A DNA stretch of 50,069 bases, from assembly GCA_007693765.1 (NCBI GenBank), contig RECZ01000096.1:1-50069 (forward strand), in the 5' to 3' direction. Below are positions 9,715 to 16,908 of this stretch, piece by piece. The notes below the pieces were generated by a model. The model made no database searches, had not been told where the DNA came from, and worked only from the letters and a program-made list of their open reading frames with translations. The translations under genes were made by a program, and so were the position numbers. Source of the stretch: Phycisphaerales bacterium (lineage in GTDB: Bacteria > Planctomycetota > Phycisphaerae > Phycisphaerales > UBA1924). How positions within the stretch are numbered: position 1 is the stretch's first letter; the number at the start of each line of letters is the position of its first letter.

Positions 9715-10271
9715 ACTGGGTGGCCTTCGCGATCGCGTCGTGGCTGTTCCTCGGGGCCGAACTGGGCCTGCGCGATGCGCTCGAACTGGGCGCGACGGGC
9801 GTGGCGCCGAGCTTCGTCATCGTGCTGATCGTCTTCGTGGCGATGTCGACGACGACCACCACCGCGCTGTGGGCGGCGCTCATCCTCGGCGTGCTGCTCG
9901 ACCTCACGCACCCGGTGCCGCTCGACGGCGTGCCCGACGCGGCGACGGTGCTCGGCCCCTACGCGCTGGGGGCGATGGCGGGGGCGTACCTCGTGGTGCT
10001 CAAGCGGGCGATGATGATCCGTTCCAACCCGCTGACGATCCCCGTGCTGGCCTTCATGGCGGCGCTGCTGATGCACGTGGTGGTGGTGGTGTTTTTCACG
10101 ATACGGGCGTACTACGACCCGGTCGCCTTCGCGCCGGGGCGCGAGTTGTGGACGCGGTTCCTGTGCGCGGTGGTGACGGCGCTGGGGGCGATCGTGCTGG
10201 GGCCGCTGCTGCGGCTCTCGGCGCCGCTCTTCGCCTTCCCGATCGGCGCGGGCGTGCGCCGGCGGTTCTGA
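9711..10271 (+). CDS. mreD: Rod shape-determining protein MreD
   Basis: The 186-residue integral membrane protein has five or six hydrophobic segments and ends with a basic tail (GAGVRRRF). Its start ATG overlaps the mreC stop. MreD bridges the MreC complex in the inner membrane. The segment [27 protein letters not shown] matches the polar loop between spans typical of the family. The call rests on gene order (mreB-mreC-mreD), size and topology rather than on strong motifs. No PBP2 or RodA gene follows; the next feature is a palindromic repeat and then purE. Confidence 0.85.
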   Translation: MNWVAFAIASWLFLGAELGLRDALELGATGVAPSFVIVLIVFVAMSTTTTTALWAALILGVLLDLTHPVPLDGVPDAATVLGPYALGAMAGAYLVVLKRAMMIRSNPLTIPVLAFMAALLMHVVVVVFFTIRAYYDPVAFAPGRELWTRFLCAVVTALGAIVLGPLLRLSAPLFAFPIGAGVRRRF

Positions 10272-10294
10272 CTCCGCGCCGTGACGTGCCACCT

Positions 10295-10454
10295 CGTGCC
10301 ACCGACTTCGCCTCGAAGTCGGTGACTTCCGTGACACTAAAGTCCGTCTCCACCGAGACGAAGAGCACCGACTTGCTCCGCAAGTCGGTGGCACGGGGGT
10401 GTGTGCGGTTGGGAGGAAGATCGTGGTCAGGCCTGCGGCCAGACCACGGCACAC
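10295..10454 (+). repeat. 160-bp palindromic dispersed repeat, copy 1 (left of purE)
   Basis: This is one of two direct copies of a 160-bp element. It opens GTGCCACCGACTT and carries the inverse, AAGTCGGTGGCAC, about 95 bp later. Inside are three hairpins: ACCGACTTCG with its complement around a 3-nt loop (10301-10323), CACCGACTTG with a 5-nt loop (10366-10390), and GTGGTC/GACCAC with an extra GGCC/GGCC stem (10423-10447). It fills most of the mreD-purE gap. No coding frame is evident in it. Confidence 0.85.
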
Positions 10455-10537
10455 CCCCGCCCAACGGTCGGGCCGCACCGAATCCCCCCGGTGGCGGTGG
10501 GTCGCCAAGCCGCCGCTCCGCACGCTATCTTGCGTGC

Positions 10538-11035
10538 ATGAACAACACCTCCAATACACCGCTGGTTGGGATCTTGATGGGCAGCCAGTCCGACTGGCCG
10601 GTCATGCAGAAGGCCTCGCAGACGCTCGCCGAACTGGGCGTGGCGCACGAGGCGCGGGTGCTCTCGGCGCACCGCACGCCGAAAGAGACGTGCGCCTATG
10701 TCGAGGGGGCGAAGGGCCGGGGGATGATGGTGATCATCGCCGCGGCCGGGGCGGCGGCGCACCTCGCGGGCGTGTGTTCCGCCCACACGCTGCTGCCGGT
10801 GCTGGGTGTGCCGATGTCGTCGAAGCTCGACGGGCTGGACTCGCTGCTCTCGACGGTGCAGATGCCCGGCGGCATCCCCGTGGGCACGCTGGCCATCGGC
10901 GAGGCGGGCGCGGTGAACGCGGCGCTGCTGGCGGCGCAGATCATCGCCCTGCAGGACGAATCCCTGCACGGCAAGCTGCGCGAACGCCGCGAGGCGGCCG
11001 CGAAGAAGATCCTCGCGACAACACTCGACGCCTGA
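10538..11035 (+). CDS. purE: N5-carboxyaminoimidazole ribonucleotide mutase (PurE class I)
   Basis: The 165-residue protein interconverts N5-CAIR and CAIR in purine synthesis. Family motifs are clear: [14 protein letters not shown] at the N-terminus with the conserved Ser-Asp, [13 protein letters not shown] carrying the catalytic His, [14 protein letters not shown] for the phosphate-binding loop, and [15 protein letters not shown]. The segment [14 protein letters not shown] completes the octamer-forming core. The ATG at 10538 starts directly at the conserved N-terminus. purK is not next to it. The gene is flanked on both sides by copies of the same 160-bp repeat, so it lacks the usual purEK context and may be moveable as a unit. 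Confidence 0.96.
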   Translation: MNNTSNTPLVGILMGSQSDWPVMQKASQTLAELGVAHEARVLSAHRTPKETCAYVEGAKGRGMMVIIAAAGAAAHLAGVCSAHTLLPVLGVPMSSKLDGLDSLLSTVQMPGGIPVGTLAIGEAGAVNAALLAAQIIALQDESLHGKLRERREAAAKKILATTLDA

Positions 11036-11058
11036 GCCACGACGGATCAGTTGTGATC

Positions 11059-11218
11059 CGTGCCACCGACTTCGAGACGAAGTCGGTGTCTTTCGTTGAA
11101 GTGATAAGTGGGCCGCAGGGTCTTCAGAGCACCGACTTGCTCGGCAAGTCGGTGGCACGAGGGTGTGTGCGGTTGGGAGGAAGATCGTGGTCAGGCCTGC
11201 GGCCAGACCACGGCACAC
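11059..11218 (+). repeat. 160-bp palindromic dispersed repeat, copy 2 (right of purE)
   Basis: This second direct copy has the same length as the one left of purE. The first 30 bp and the last roughly 93 bp match closely: two differences are seen in the latter, one in a hairpin loop. About 40 bp between the first two hairpins has diverged. Hairpins lie at 11065-11087 (3-nt loop AGA replacing CCT) and 11130-11154, and the third ends near 11211. Conserved stems with changed loops and spacer suggest that the structure, DNA or RNA, is what is kept. Confidence 0.85.
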
Positions 11219-11264
11219 GGTGGCAGGCCACCGCGTACGGCGTAAGCTCCGTGGACGGCGCAAA

Positions 11265-11294
11265 GAACCGTCTCTTCCCTTTGGAGGACGGTTC
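11265..11294 (+). promoter_or_regulatory. Inverted repeat over the phhA -35 region (candidate operator)
   Basis: GAACCGTC at 11265-11272 and its exact complement GACGGTTC at 11287-11294 are separated by 14 bp. The right arm starts just after the -35 hexamer of the phhA promoter, so a bound dimer would block polymerase. The regulator is unknown. A stem-loop function is unlikely if transcription starts downstream of it. Confidence 0.4.
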
Positions 11295-11310
11295 CCACGC
11301 CCGGTATAAT
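11281..11310 (+). promoter_or_regulatory. Promoter of phhA
   Basis: A perfect TATAAT at 11305-11310 lies 18 bp downstream of TTGGAG at 11281-11286. It is one of the few consensus -10 boxes in this GC-rich window. The expected start near 11317 leaves a leader of about 60 nt before the phhA ATG, which has a GGGGAGG ribosome-binding site. Confidence 0.65.
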
Positions 11311-11377
11311 GGCACGTCTACAGGCGTTTCTTCACCCTTTTCGCGGCGGGCCACGGCGCCCGTCGGGGAGGCGCAGC

Positions 11378-12223
11378 ATGAGCAGCATCCAGCACCCGGT
11401 GATCGACTCAGAAGAGGCCAAGCGGGCGCAGGCGGCGGCCGACGCCGCGGCGAACGTGAGCGCCGACCAGATCGACATCGAGTCGATGATCATCACCCAG
11501 CACTACGACAAGTACACCGCCGATGACCACGAGGTGTGGGCCATCCTCTACAAGAAGCGGATGGCGCAGCTCGACACCGCGGCGTCCAACGTCTTCCTGC
11601 GGGGCATGAAGGCCATCAACCTCCGCCCCGACCGCGTGCCCGACGTCTCCGAGGTCAACGACAACCTGCGCAACATGACCGGCTGGCAGTCGCGCCCCGT
11701 GCCCGGCTACCTGCCGGCCAAGGCGTTCTTCGCCTTCCTCGCCCAGCGCCAGTTCCCGACGACGATCACCGTGCGCCCCAAGTCCAGCATGGACTACCTG
11801 CCCGAGCCGGACATCATCCACGACGTCTTCGGGCACGTGCCCCTGCACGCCGACGAGGTCTTCGCGGACTTCCTGCAGACCTACGGCCAGGCGGCCCTGC
11901 ACACCAACGACCAGAACCACACCGAGCGCTTGGCGCGACTCTTCTGGTTCACCGTCGAGTTCGGCCTCATCCGCGAGGACGGGCGCCTCAAGCTCTACGG
12001 CTCGGGGCTCATTTCGAGCGAGGGCGAGGGTCACCATTCGCTGGAGTCGCCCGACGTCGACCGGCGCCCCTTCGAGCTCGAACGCGTGTGCGACACGTCC
12101 TTTGAGATCGATCACTACCAGCCGATCCTGTACGTGCTCGAATCGTTCGAGCAGTTGCGCGACGCGATGAACACGTACGCCGAGCGCATCCTCAACGAGC
12201 CGGCGGGCGCGGCGAAGTCCTGA
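11378..12223 (+). CDS. phhA: Phenylalanine 4-hydroxylase (aromatic amino acid hydroxylase)
   Basis: The 281-residue, non-haem iron monooxygenase converts phenylalanine to tyrosine with a tetrahydropterin cofactor. The iron-binding 2-His-1-Glu triad is visible: His148 and His153 in PDIIHDVFGHVPLH and Glu194 in FWFTVEFGL. Other family segments are RPVPGYLPAKAFF and YGSGLISSEGE. The length matches single-domain bacterial enzymes with no N-terminal ACT domain. The start at ATG 11378 is supported by GGGGAGG upstream. It has its own promoter and inverted repeat. The pterin-dependent hydroxylase could act on tryptophan instead, but the motif context best fits the phenylalanine enzyme. Confidence 0.92.
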   Translation: MSSIQHPVIDSEEAKRAQAAADAAANVSADQIDIESMIITQHYDKYTADDHEVWAILYKKRMAQLDTAASNVFLRGMKAINLRPDRVPDVSEVNDNLRNMTGWQSRPVPGYLPAKAFFAFLAQRQFPTTITVRPKSSMDYLPEPDIIHDVFGHVPLHADEVFADFLQTYGQAALHTNDQNHTERLARLFWFTVEFGLIREDGRLKLYGSGLISSEGEGHHSLESPDVDRRPFELERVCDTSFEIDHYQPILYVLESFEQLRDAMNTYAERILNEPAGAAKS

Positions 12224-12274
12224 ACGCTTGCTCTCGGGCGTTCCGGGTGTTTCCGTGTGTTTCCGGGGGTTGCG

Positions 12275-13144
12275 TCAGCGGCGGGCGGGCTGATTGGTGG
12301 TGATGTCGCGCCCGCGCAGGTGTCGCGTCATGTCGCGCATGAAGCGCGCGGTGCGGGCGCGATCGTTGGGCGAGGCGTACTGGTTCACATCGCTCTGCAT
12401 CTGCTGCATGAAGGCGGTGGCGCCCTCGTTGGTGAGCTGCCCCCGCGCGGCCCTGGCGCGGCGGGTGTCGCGTTCGGACTGCGCCTTGGCGCGTTCGAGG
12501 CGCTCCTCGTCGGTGAGGTCGCGTTCGATGCCGGCGAGTTGCTCGCCGAGCTTCATCCATTCGAGCATCGCGCTCTCGATGAACGTGGCCCGTTCCTGCT
12601 CGGGCACATCCGCGTACTGCTTGGCGTAGGACGTCATGAAGTCGATGCCGAGGCGCCGGACGTTCTCCTCCAGTTGGCGACGGGCCTCGCCGCGGATGCC
12701 CGCGGCGAACGCCGCGACCAGCGCCGAATCGCCCGCGTTCATCGCCCGCATGCGCTCGGCGAGGCCGAGCACGAGGCGCATGCGCTCCTCGAGGGGCAGA
12801 CGGTTGAAGTTGGCGTCGAGCAGGGCGAAGCCGAGCGTGTCGGGCACGGGGGCGCGGGCGACGTCCGGCACGCGGATCGGCCGGAAGGAACGCCACGCGA
12901 TGAGCGAGCCCGCCAGCACGCCCGCTAAGGCCATCGTCAGACCGGCGGCCATCGAGAGTCGCCGGCGCTGGGCGTCGCTGAGCACGGGCGCCCGCGCCGC
13001 ACGCGGCGACTTCGCCTTGCCGCGGGCTCCGGGGGCGCCGCGGTCTCCGGGTTTTCCGGGGGCGGGGGCGCCGTCGGCGGTCATGCCGATCTCTTCGAGC
13101 AGCGGGCGGAGCTTGGTCGGGTTGGGTTCGTCGTTGATGGGCAA
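12275..13144 (-). CDS. Hypothetical membrane-anchored protein
   Basis: The 289-residue frame starts at TTG; an ATG at 13084, behind AAGAGA, would shorten it by 20 residues and is a good alternative. A Gly/Pro/Lys-rich stretch (KPGDRGAPGARGKAKS) precedes one membrane span (MAAGLTMALAGVLAGSLIAW). A charged, helical soluble region follows, with LPLEERMRLVLGLAERMRAM and a 70-residue Arg/Glu-rich helix near the end. It follows the pseudopilin gene by 37 bp on the same strand and probably shares its transcript. No known domain was recognised. Its topology would place the helical domain outside the cytoplasm. Confidence 0.7.
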   Translation of the reverse strand: MPINDEPNPTKLRPLLEEIGMTADGAPAPGKPGDRGAPGARGKAKSPRAARAPVLSDAQRRRLSMAAGLTMALAGVLAGSLIAWRSFRPIRVPDVARAPVPDTLGFALLDANFNRLPLEERMRLVLGLAERMRAMNAGDSALVAAFAAGIRGEARRQLEENVRRLGIDFMTSYAKQYADVPEQERATFIESAMLEWMKLGEQLAGIERDLTDEERLERAKAQSERDTRRARAARGQLTNEGATAFMQQMQSDVNQYASPNDRARTARFMRDMTRHLRGRDITTNQPARR

Positions 13145-13181
13145 GGGGTGTGCCTGCGTGGGGGGTTCGTGCGGGGCGCGG

Positions 13182-13835
13182 TCAGGGGCCGACGGATTGC
13201 GAGGGGTCGATCAGCAACCAATCGGCGCGCCAGTCGCCGAAGTACACGGCGTTCTGATCGTATTCCGGGCCGCCGCGGTGGCGTTCGTCGGAGTCGGCGA
13301 AGACGGGGAAGTTCTGGTTGCCCTCGTAGAAGCGTGTGACGGTGACCTGCGGGCGCAGGTCGTCCTGAAAGACCTCGCGCGACACCATGAGCACGCCGGC
13401 CCAGTACTCGTAGCTGGAGTGACGCCCGGCGGGGCCGTACTCGTCGAACAGCACATCGGGGATGCCGCGGTCGGCGGGGCAGAGGAAGACCTCGAGCGTG
13501 TCGACGTGGGCGCTGAAGACGTCGAGCACGCCCTCGGGGTTGGTCACGGAGGGTGGGGCGAGGGGGTCTGACCAGTCGGAGCTGTCGTCGAGAGGGAGGG
13601 CGTAGGGGAGGATGTTGTCGTTGTTGTTCATCGCCACTTCGGTCACGAGGCCGATGCTGCGGAGGTTGCTCAGGCACTGCACGCGCTGCGCGTTGCGACG
13701 CACCAGCCCCAACGCCGGCAGCGTGATCGAGACGAGCACCCCGATGACGGCGACCACCACGAGCAGTTCAACCAGCGTGAAGCCGGCGCGCCGCCGCGGC
13801 GTTCGACCCGATGCAACCAACCTCGCACGAAGCAT
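13182..13835 (-). CDS. Type II secretion / type IV pilin-like pseudopilin
   Basis: The 217-residue protein has a classical prepilin peptidase site: basic leader RTPRRRAG then FTLVELLVVVAVIGVL, with the Gly-Phe cleavage point and Glu at +5. The remainder has NAQRVQCLSNLRSIG, a segment widely seen in planctomycete prepilin-type proteins (DUF1559-like group), and ends in a region with several Asp/Tyr residues. The start is taken at the ATG that leaves a short leader; an in-frame start at 13877 adds 14 residues. These paralogues are numerous in Planctomycetota and their individual roles are mostly unknown. A single-span membrane protein gene follows. Confidence 0.85.
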   Translation of the reverse strand: MLRARLVASGRTPRRRAGFTLVELLVVVAVIGVLVSITLPALGLVRRNAQRVQCLSNLRSIGLVTEVAMNNNDNILPYALPLDDSSDWSDPLAPPSVTNPEGVLDVFSAHVDTLEVFLCPADRGIPDVLFDEYGPAGRHSSYEYWAGVLMVSREVFQDDLRPQVTVTRFYEGNQNFPVFADSDERHRGGPEYDQNAVYFGDWRADWLLIDPSQSVGP

Positions 13836-14018
13836 GCTCACGGTGAAGTGTACCCGCGGGTGGTTCGCCGGATTCACCGCCGTGGATGCCCCGGGGCATC
13901 GGAGGGTCGCTCTGCGCCCACCGGTCGCGCCCCGTCACCGGATGCGGGCCGGGCCGGCGCGATGGACGGGGGGCGTTCTGAAGGCCGTGGGGGGACTGTG
14001 TAGGGGACCGCGTGGGGG

Positions 14019-14999
14019 TCAGGGCTCTTGGCCGCCCTGCCCCGGGCCGCGGGCCGCGCGGTTGGTGCGGAGCACGAGTTCGGGCTGGCGGGCGCGGACG
14101 ATGTGGCCGGGCGGCGCCGACTGGGTGAGGAACACCGCGCCGCTGATGACGCAGTCGTCGCCGATGACGGTGTCGCCCCCGAGGATGACGGCGTGCGCAT
14201 AGATGGTGACGCGGTCGCCGATGGTGGGGTGGCGCTGCACGCCGCGGATGAACCGCCCGCGCTCGTCGCGCGGGAACGACTTGGCCCCGATGGTCACCCC
14301 CTGATAGACCTTCACGTTCTCGCCGATGACCGCCGTCTCGCCGATCACCACGCCGGTGCCGTGGTCGATAAAGAACGCCCGGCCGATGGTGGCGCCGGGG
14401 TGGATGTCGATGCCGGTGCGGCTGTGCGCCTGCTCGGAGATGATCCGCGGCAGCAGGGGCACGCCGAGTCGGTGCATGGCGTGCGCGACGCGGTGCGCGA
14501 AGACGGCGTCCACGCCGGGGTAGCAGAGGATGGTCTCGTCGGTGTGGCGTGCGGCCGGGTCGCCCTCGTACGCGGCCCGCACGTCGTGGGCGAGGGCCTC
14601 GCGCAGGGGCGCCATCGCGTCGAGGAAGGCGCGGGCCGCGTCGCGGGCGCTGCGCTCGATGCGTTGCCGGCCCGCGGCGTCGATGGCCTGGCGGTCGGTC
14701 TCGGCGGCGTACCGCAGGGCGGCGCGGATCTCGCCCTCGGCGAGCGTGGCGATCCGCGCCAGCAGGGCCGCGAGATGGTCGGGAAGGTCGTGATCGGCGA
14801 CGGGCTCGCGCTCGAAGTGGCCCACGAAGATCACGCGCCGGACGCACTCGACCAGTTCGCGCACGGCGCCGACGCTCGGCGGGGGGGCGCAATCGAGGTG
14901 GCGGAGCAGGGACTCATCGCGGACGGAGTCGAGCAGCCGGGGCAACGCCGCGGCGATGGCGTCGGCGTGCGTCCTGCTCGCGTCGTCGGGGGGCTGCAT
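14019..14999 (-). CDS. cysE: Serine O-acetyltransferase
   Basis: The 326-residue cytosolic enzyme makes O-acetylserine for cysteine synthesis. After a 150-residue helical N-terminal domain comes the left-handed beta-helix of hexapeptide repeats: HSRTGIDIHPGATIGRAFFIDHGTGVVIGETAVIGENVKVYQ in short units, with the catalytic His in DIHPGA and the Asp-His of FIDHGTG. Later repeats include GDRVTIYAHAVILGGDTVIG. The long N-terminal domain matches the EpsC-type group. It lies downstream of an Rrf2-family regulator gene on the same strand, 303 bp away. CymR, an Rrf2 protein, controls cysteine metabolism in Bacillus, so a regulatory link is possible but unproved. Confidence 0.93.
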   Translation of the reverse strand: MQPPDDASRTHADAIAAALPRLLDSVRDESLLRHLDCAPPPSVGAVRELVECVRRVIFVGHFEREPVADHDLPDHLAALLARIATLAEGEIRAALRYAAETDRQAIDAAGRQRIERSARDAARAFLDAMAPLREALAHDVRAAYEGDPAARHTDETILCYPGVDAVFAHRVAHAMHRLGVPLLPRIISEQAHSRTGIDIHPGATIGRAFFIDHGTGVVIGETAVIGENVKVYQGVTIGAKSFPRDERGRFIRGVQRHPTIGDRVTIYAHAVILGGDTVIGDDCVISGAVFLTQSAPPGHIVRARQPELVLRTNRAARGPGQGGQEP

Positions 15000-15043
15000 G
15001 GGGTGATGGTACCCCCGATCCGACGCGGAACCCCACCGATGAA

Positions 15044-15072
15044 CGCGCCGCGCCCGAACCGGGCGCGGCGCG
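15044..15072. other. GC-only 13-bp perfect hairpin between the Rrf2 gene and cysE
   Basis: CGCGCCGCGCCCG at 15044-15056 pairs perfectly with 15060-15072 around a 3-nt loop. It sits 45 bp upstream of the cysE start in a 303-bp gap that otherwise shows no gene. There is no T-run on either strand, so it is not a standard intrinsic terminator. It could act as a cysE leader structure or a factor-assisted terminator for the Rrf2 gene. Confidence 0.6.
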
Positions 15073-15302
15073 GCCACGCCCCCGGACTCGGCCCGCGTTG
15101 CGCCCGGGCGCGGAGGGTCGGACCACGGGGTGACGAGCCGCGCCGAGCACGCACGGGCACGACGTTCACGGATGCGTGGGGCGGCCCGGCGATCCCGCGG
15201 CGATGAAATCTGGATGACGGAGCGCCGTGAGTGTGCGCCAGCGGGACTTGAGCAGCGGGGGAACCAAGGCGGCCGCGAACTCGACGGCCACGCCGGGGTC
15301 GA

Positions 15303-15833
15303 TCATCCGCGGTTTCGTTGCGCGACGCGCGCCCTTTGCGGCGCTTTACGATTGGGCTTTGAGCTTCCATTGGGCTTGGACGCGGCGAGCCCGCCGCTGA
15401 TGGTCAGTTCGCTGGTGGCTGCGCGGCGGGGGCGCTTGGGCGGATCGGCGGTCACCTCGGCGATGGTCGTTTCCTTGAACGCGCGTTCCACGAGCGCGAG
15501 CGCATCGTCGAGGCGCTTGTGGAGCGGGCAGAGGTGCAGCCGGTGCGATTTGAGCTTGAGCGGGCACTCGTGGATCCGCATGGGCGGATCGATGACCGCG
15601 ATCACGTCGTAGAGCGAGAGTTCTTCGGGGTCGTGCAGCAGGGTGTGCCCGCCGTTGGGGCCCCGCTGCGCGCTGACGATGCCGGCGCGGCCCAGTTCCT
15701 TGAGCACCTTCGAGAGGTACCCGATGGGGACGAGCGTCGCTTCGGCGATCTCCTGTGTGGTCCGCGGCTCGCCCGCGTTGAAGGTGAGATCGACGACCGC
15801 ACGGAGCGCGTACTCGGCTGTTTGTGAAATCAA
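15303..15833 (-). CDS. Rrf2-family transcriptional regulator with altered Fe-S ligand motif
   Basis: The 176-residue regulator begins with the Rrf2 winged-helix: MISQTAEYALRAVV, the recognition helix around IGYLSKVLKELGRAG and the wing QRGPNGGH. The cluster-binding loop of IscR-like members has Cys at +0, +6 and +12 and His at +15. Here the same spacing reads C90, S96, C102, H105, so the middle cysteine is Ser. Adjacent H97 could substitute. The C-terminal 50 residues are basic, proline-rich and unusual for the family. It is next to cysE on one side and the nap operon on the other. NsrR-like (NO), IscR-like and CymR-like roles all fit the neighbourhood; the target is not determined by sequence. 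Confidence 0.88.
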   Translation of the reverse strand: MISQTAEYALRAVVDLTFNAGEPRTTQEIAEATLVPIGYLSKVLKELGRAGIVSAQRGPNGGHTLLHDPEELSLYDVIAVIDPPMRIHECPLKLKSHRLHLCPLHKRLDDALALVERAFKETTIAEVTADPPKRPRRAATSELTISGGLAASKPNGSSKPNRKAPQRARVAQRNRG

Positions 15834-15914
15834 TCGTGGTCGTCCGAGGGGTGATGTGGGCGAATGATGGGGTGGGATCGTAGCCCCTGCCGGGATGGGC
15901 GCGGCCGTCGTCGC

Positions 15915-16226
15915 TCAGAGGTCGTGACGGATGCGCACCAGGCGCACGCCGCCGGGGGCGGGCATGAGGGTGTCCCACCAGCACGCGCCCTCGTGCCGGT
16001 ACCGGATCTGCACCCCGCGGACGGCGCGGTCGCGGAGCAATTGTTCGGCGTCTGCGAGCGTCGCGGCGGGGGCGTGCTCGGCGCGCCCGGGGGACGCCTT
16101 GACGACGATCTCGTCGATCGCGGTCGCCGCACGGAGGTCGCGGAAGAGATCGGCGAGGGTCTCGTCGTCGAGGAGCGCGTCGCTCATGGGCGGCGGTTCG
16201 AAGTTGTCGTCAGCGGGGTTCTGCAT
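15915..16226 (-). CDS. Small hypothetical protein at the end of the nap operon
   Basis: The 103-residue frame starts inside the end of napF (17-bp overlap); an ATG at 16187 would give a 90-residue product starting MSDALLDDETLAD. It has an acidic helical N-terminus, a middle segment with IDEIVVKASPG and a C-terminal beta-rich part containing VQIRYRHEGACWWDTL and GGVRLVRIRHDL. No signal peptide or metal motif is visible. It appears to be the last gene of the napDABF transcript, so a role in nitrate reductase maturation or control is inferred. I do not recognise the family. Confidence 0.65.
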   Translation of the reverse strand: MQNPADDNFEPPPMSDALLDDETLADLFRDLRAATAIDEIVVKASPGRAEHAPAATLADAEQLLRDRAVRGVQIRYRHEGACWWDTLMPAPGGVRLVRIRHDL

Positions 16227-16908
16227 GCGGCGGGTCCGAGCGGTCGTTCTCGTTGTCGGGGTGTGATGCGGGCGGCGCGGGGCGATGGGCGAGGGGCATG
16301 AGCAGGATCGCGTTCTCCGGGGCGGGGCAGACGTGCTGGCACACGCCGCAGCCGGTGCAGGTCGCTTCGACGATACGGGGGCGGCCGTTGACGATCTCGA
16401 TCGCGCCTTCGACGGGGCAGTGCTCGGAGCAGACCGTGCAGAAGCTGTTCTGGTGGGCGAGGCAGGTGACGGGGCTGATGCGGGCGACGCCCATCACGAC
16501 CGGCAGGTCTTTGCGGAGGACGCCCGGTTCGCACGCGGTCACGCAGGGCGTGTCCTCGCACATGCGGCAGGGCTGGCGCACGGGGTCGATCATCGGTGTG
16601 CCCGCCGCGACGCGGAACCGGTCCGGCGCATTGATGATGGCGTCGTGGGGGCAGGCCTCGATGCACGCGGCGCATCGGGTGCAGCCGTCGAGGAACGTGG
16701 TTTCTTCGATGGCGCCGGGGGGGCGCAGCACGGGGAAGGGTTTGTTGTAGCGGTCCGATCGCGCCGGCGGGGCCTTTGGTGTGAGGCCCGCGGCGTCGGA
16801 TGCGGCGTTGATCCGGTCCGCGATGGAGTCGCCAACGCGCCCCACGACGTCGCCCAGCACGCGGGCGCGCAGGAAGCTGCGGCGGCTCATGCGCGGGTCG
16901 TCGGTCAT
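16210..16908 (-). CDS. napF: Ferredoxin-type nitrate reductase accessory protein NapF/NapG
   Basis: The 232-residue protein carries four iron-sulfur motifs with Cys at 76/79/82/86, 114/117/122/126, 149/157/160/164 and 184/187/190/194. FLDGCTRCAACIEAC and the CLAHQ segment resemble NapF, while the second motif CRMCEDTPCVTAC resembles NapG. The N-terminus reads SRRSFLR, like a twin-arginine motif, but no hydrophobic core follows. That favours a cytoplasmic NapF-like protein, which in E. coli binds NapA before export. It overlaps the napB stop as ATGA. NapH, the usual membrane partner of NapG, is absent from the window, which also favours the NapF role. Confidence 0.85.
   Translation of the reverse strand: MTDDPRMSRRSFLRARVLGDVVGRVGDSIADRINAASDAAGLTPKAPPARSDRYNKPFPVLRPPGAIEETTFLDGCTRCAACIEACPHDAIINAPDRFRVAAGTPMIDPVRQPCRMCEDTPCVTACEPGVLRKDLPVVMGVARISPVTCLAHQNSFCTVCSEHCPVEGAIEIVNGRPRIVEATCTGCGVCQHVCPAPENAILLMPLAHRPAPPASHPDNENDRSDPPHAEPR

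Noticed and set aside
10295-11218. Possible CRISPR array or transposon around purE
   Set aside because: Only two copies separated by a complete gene, no spacers and no transposase; treated as a palindromic dispersed repeat.
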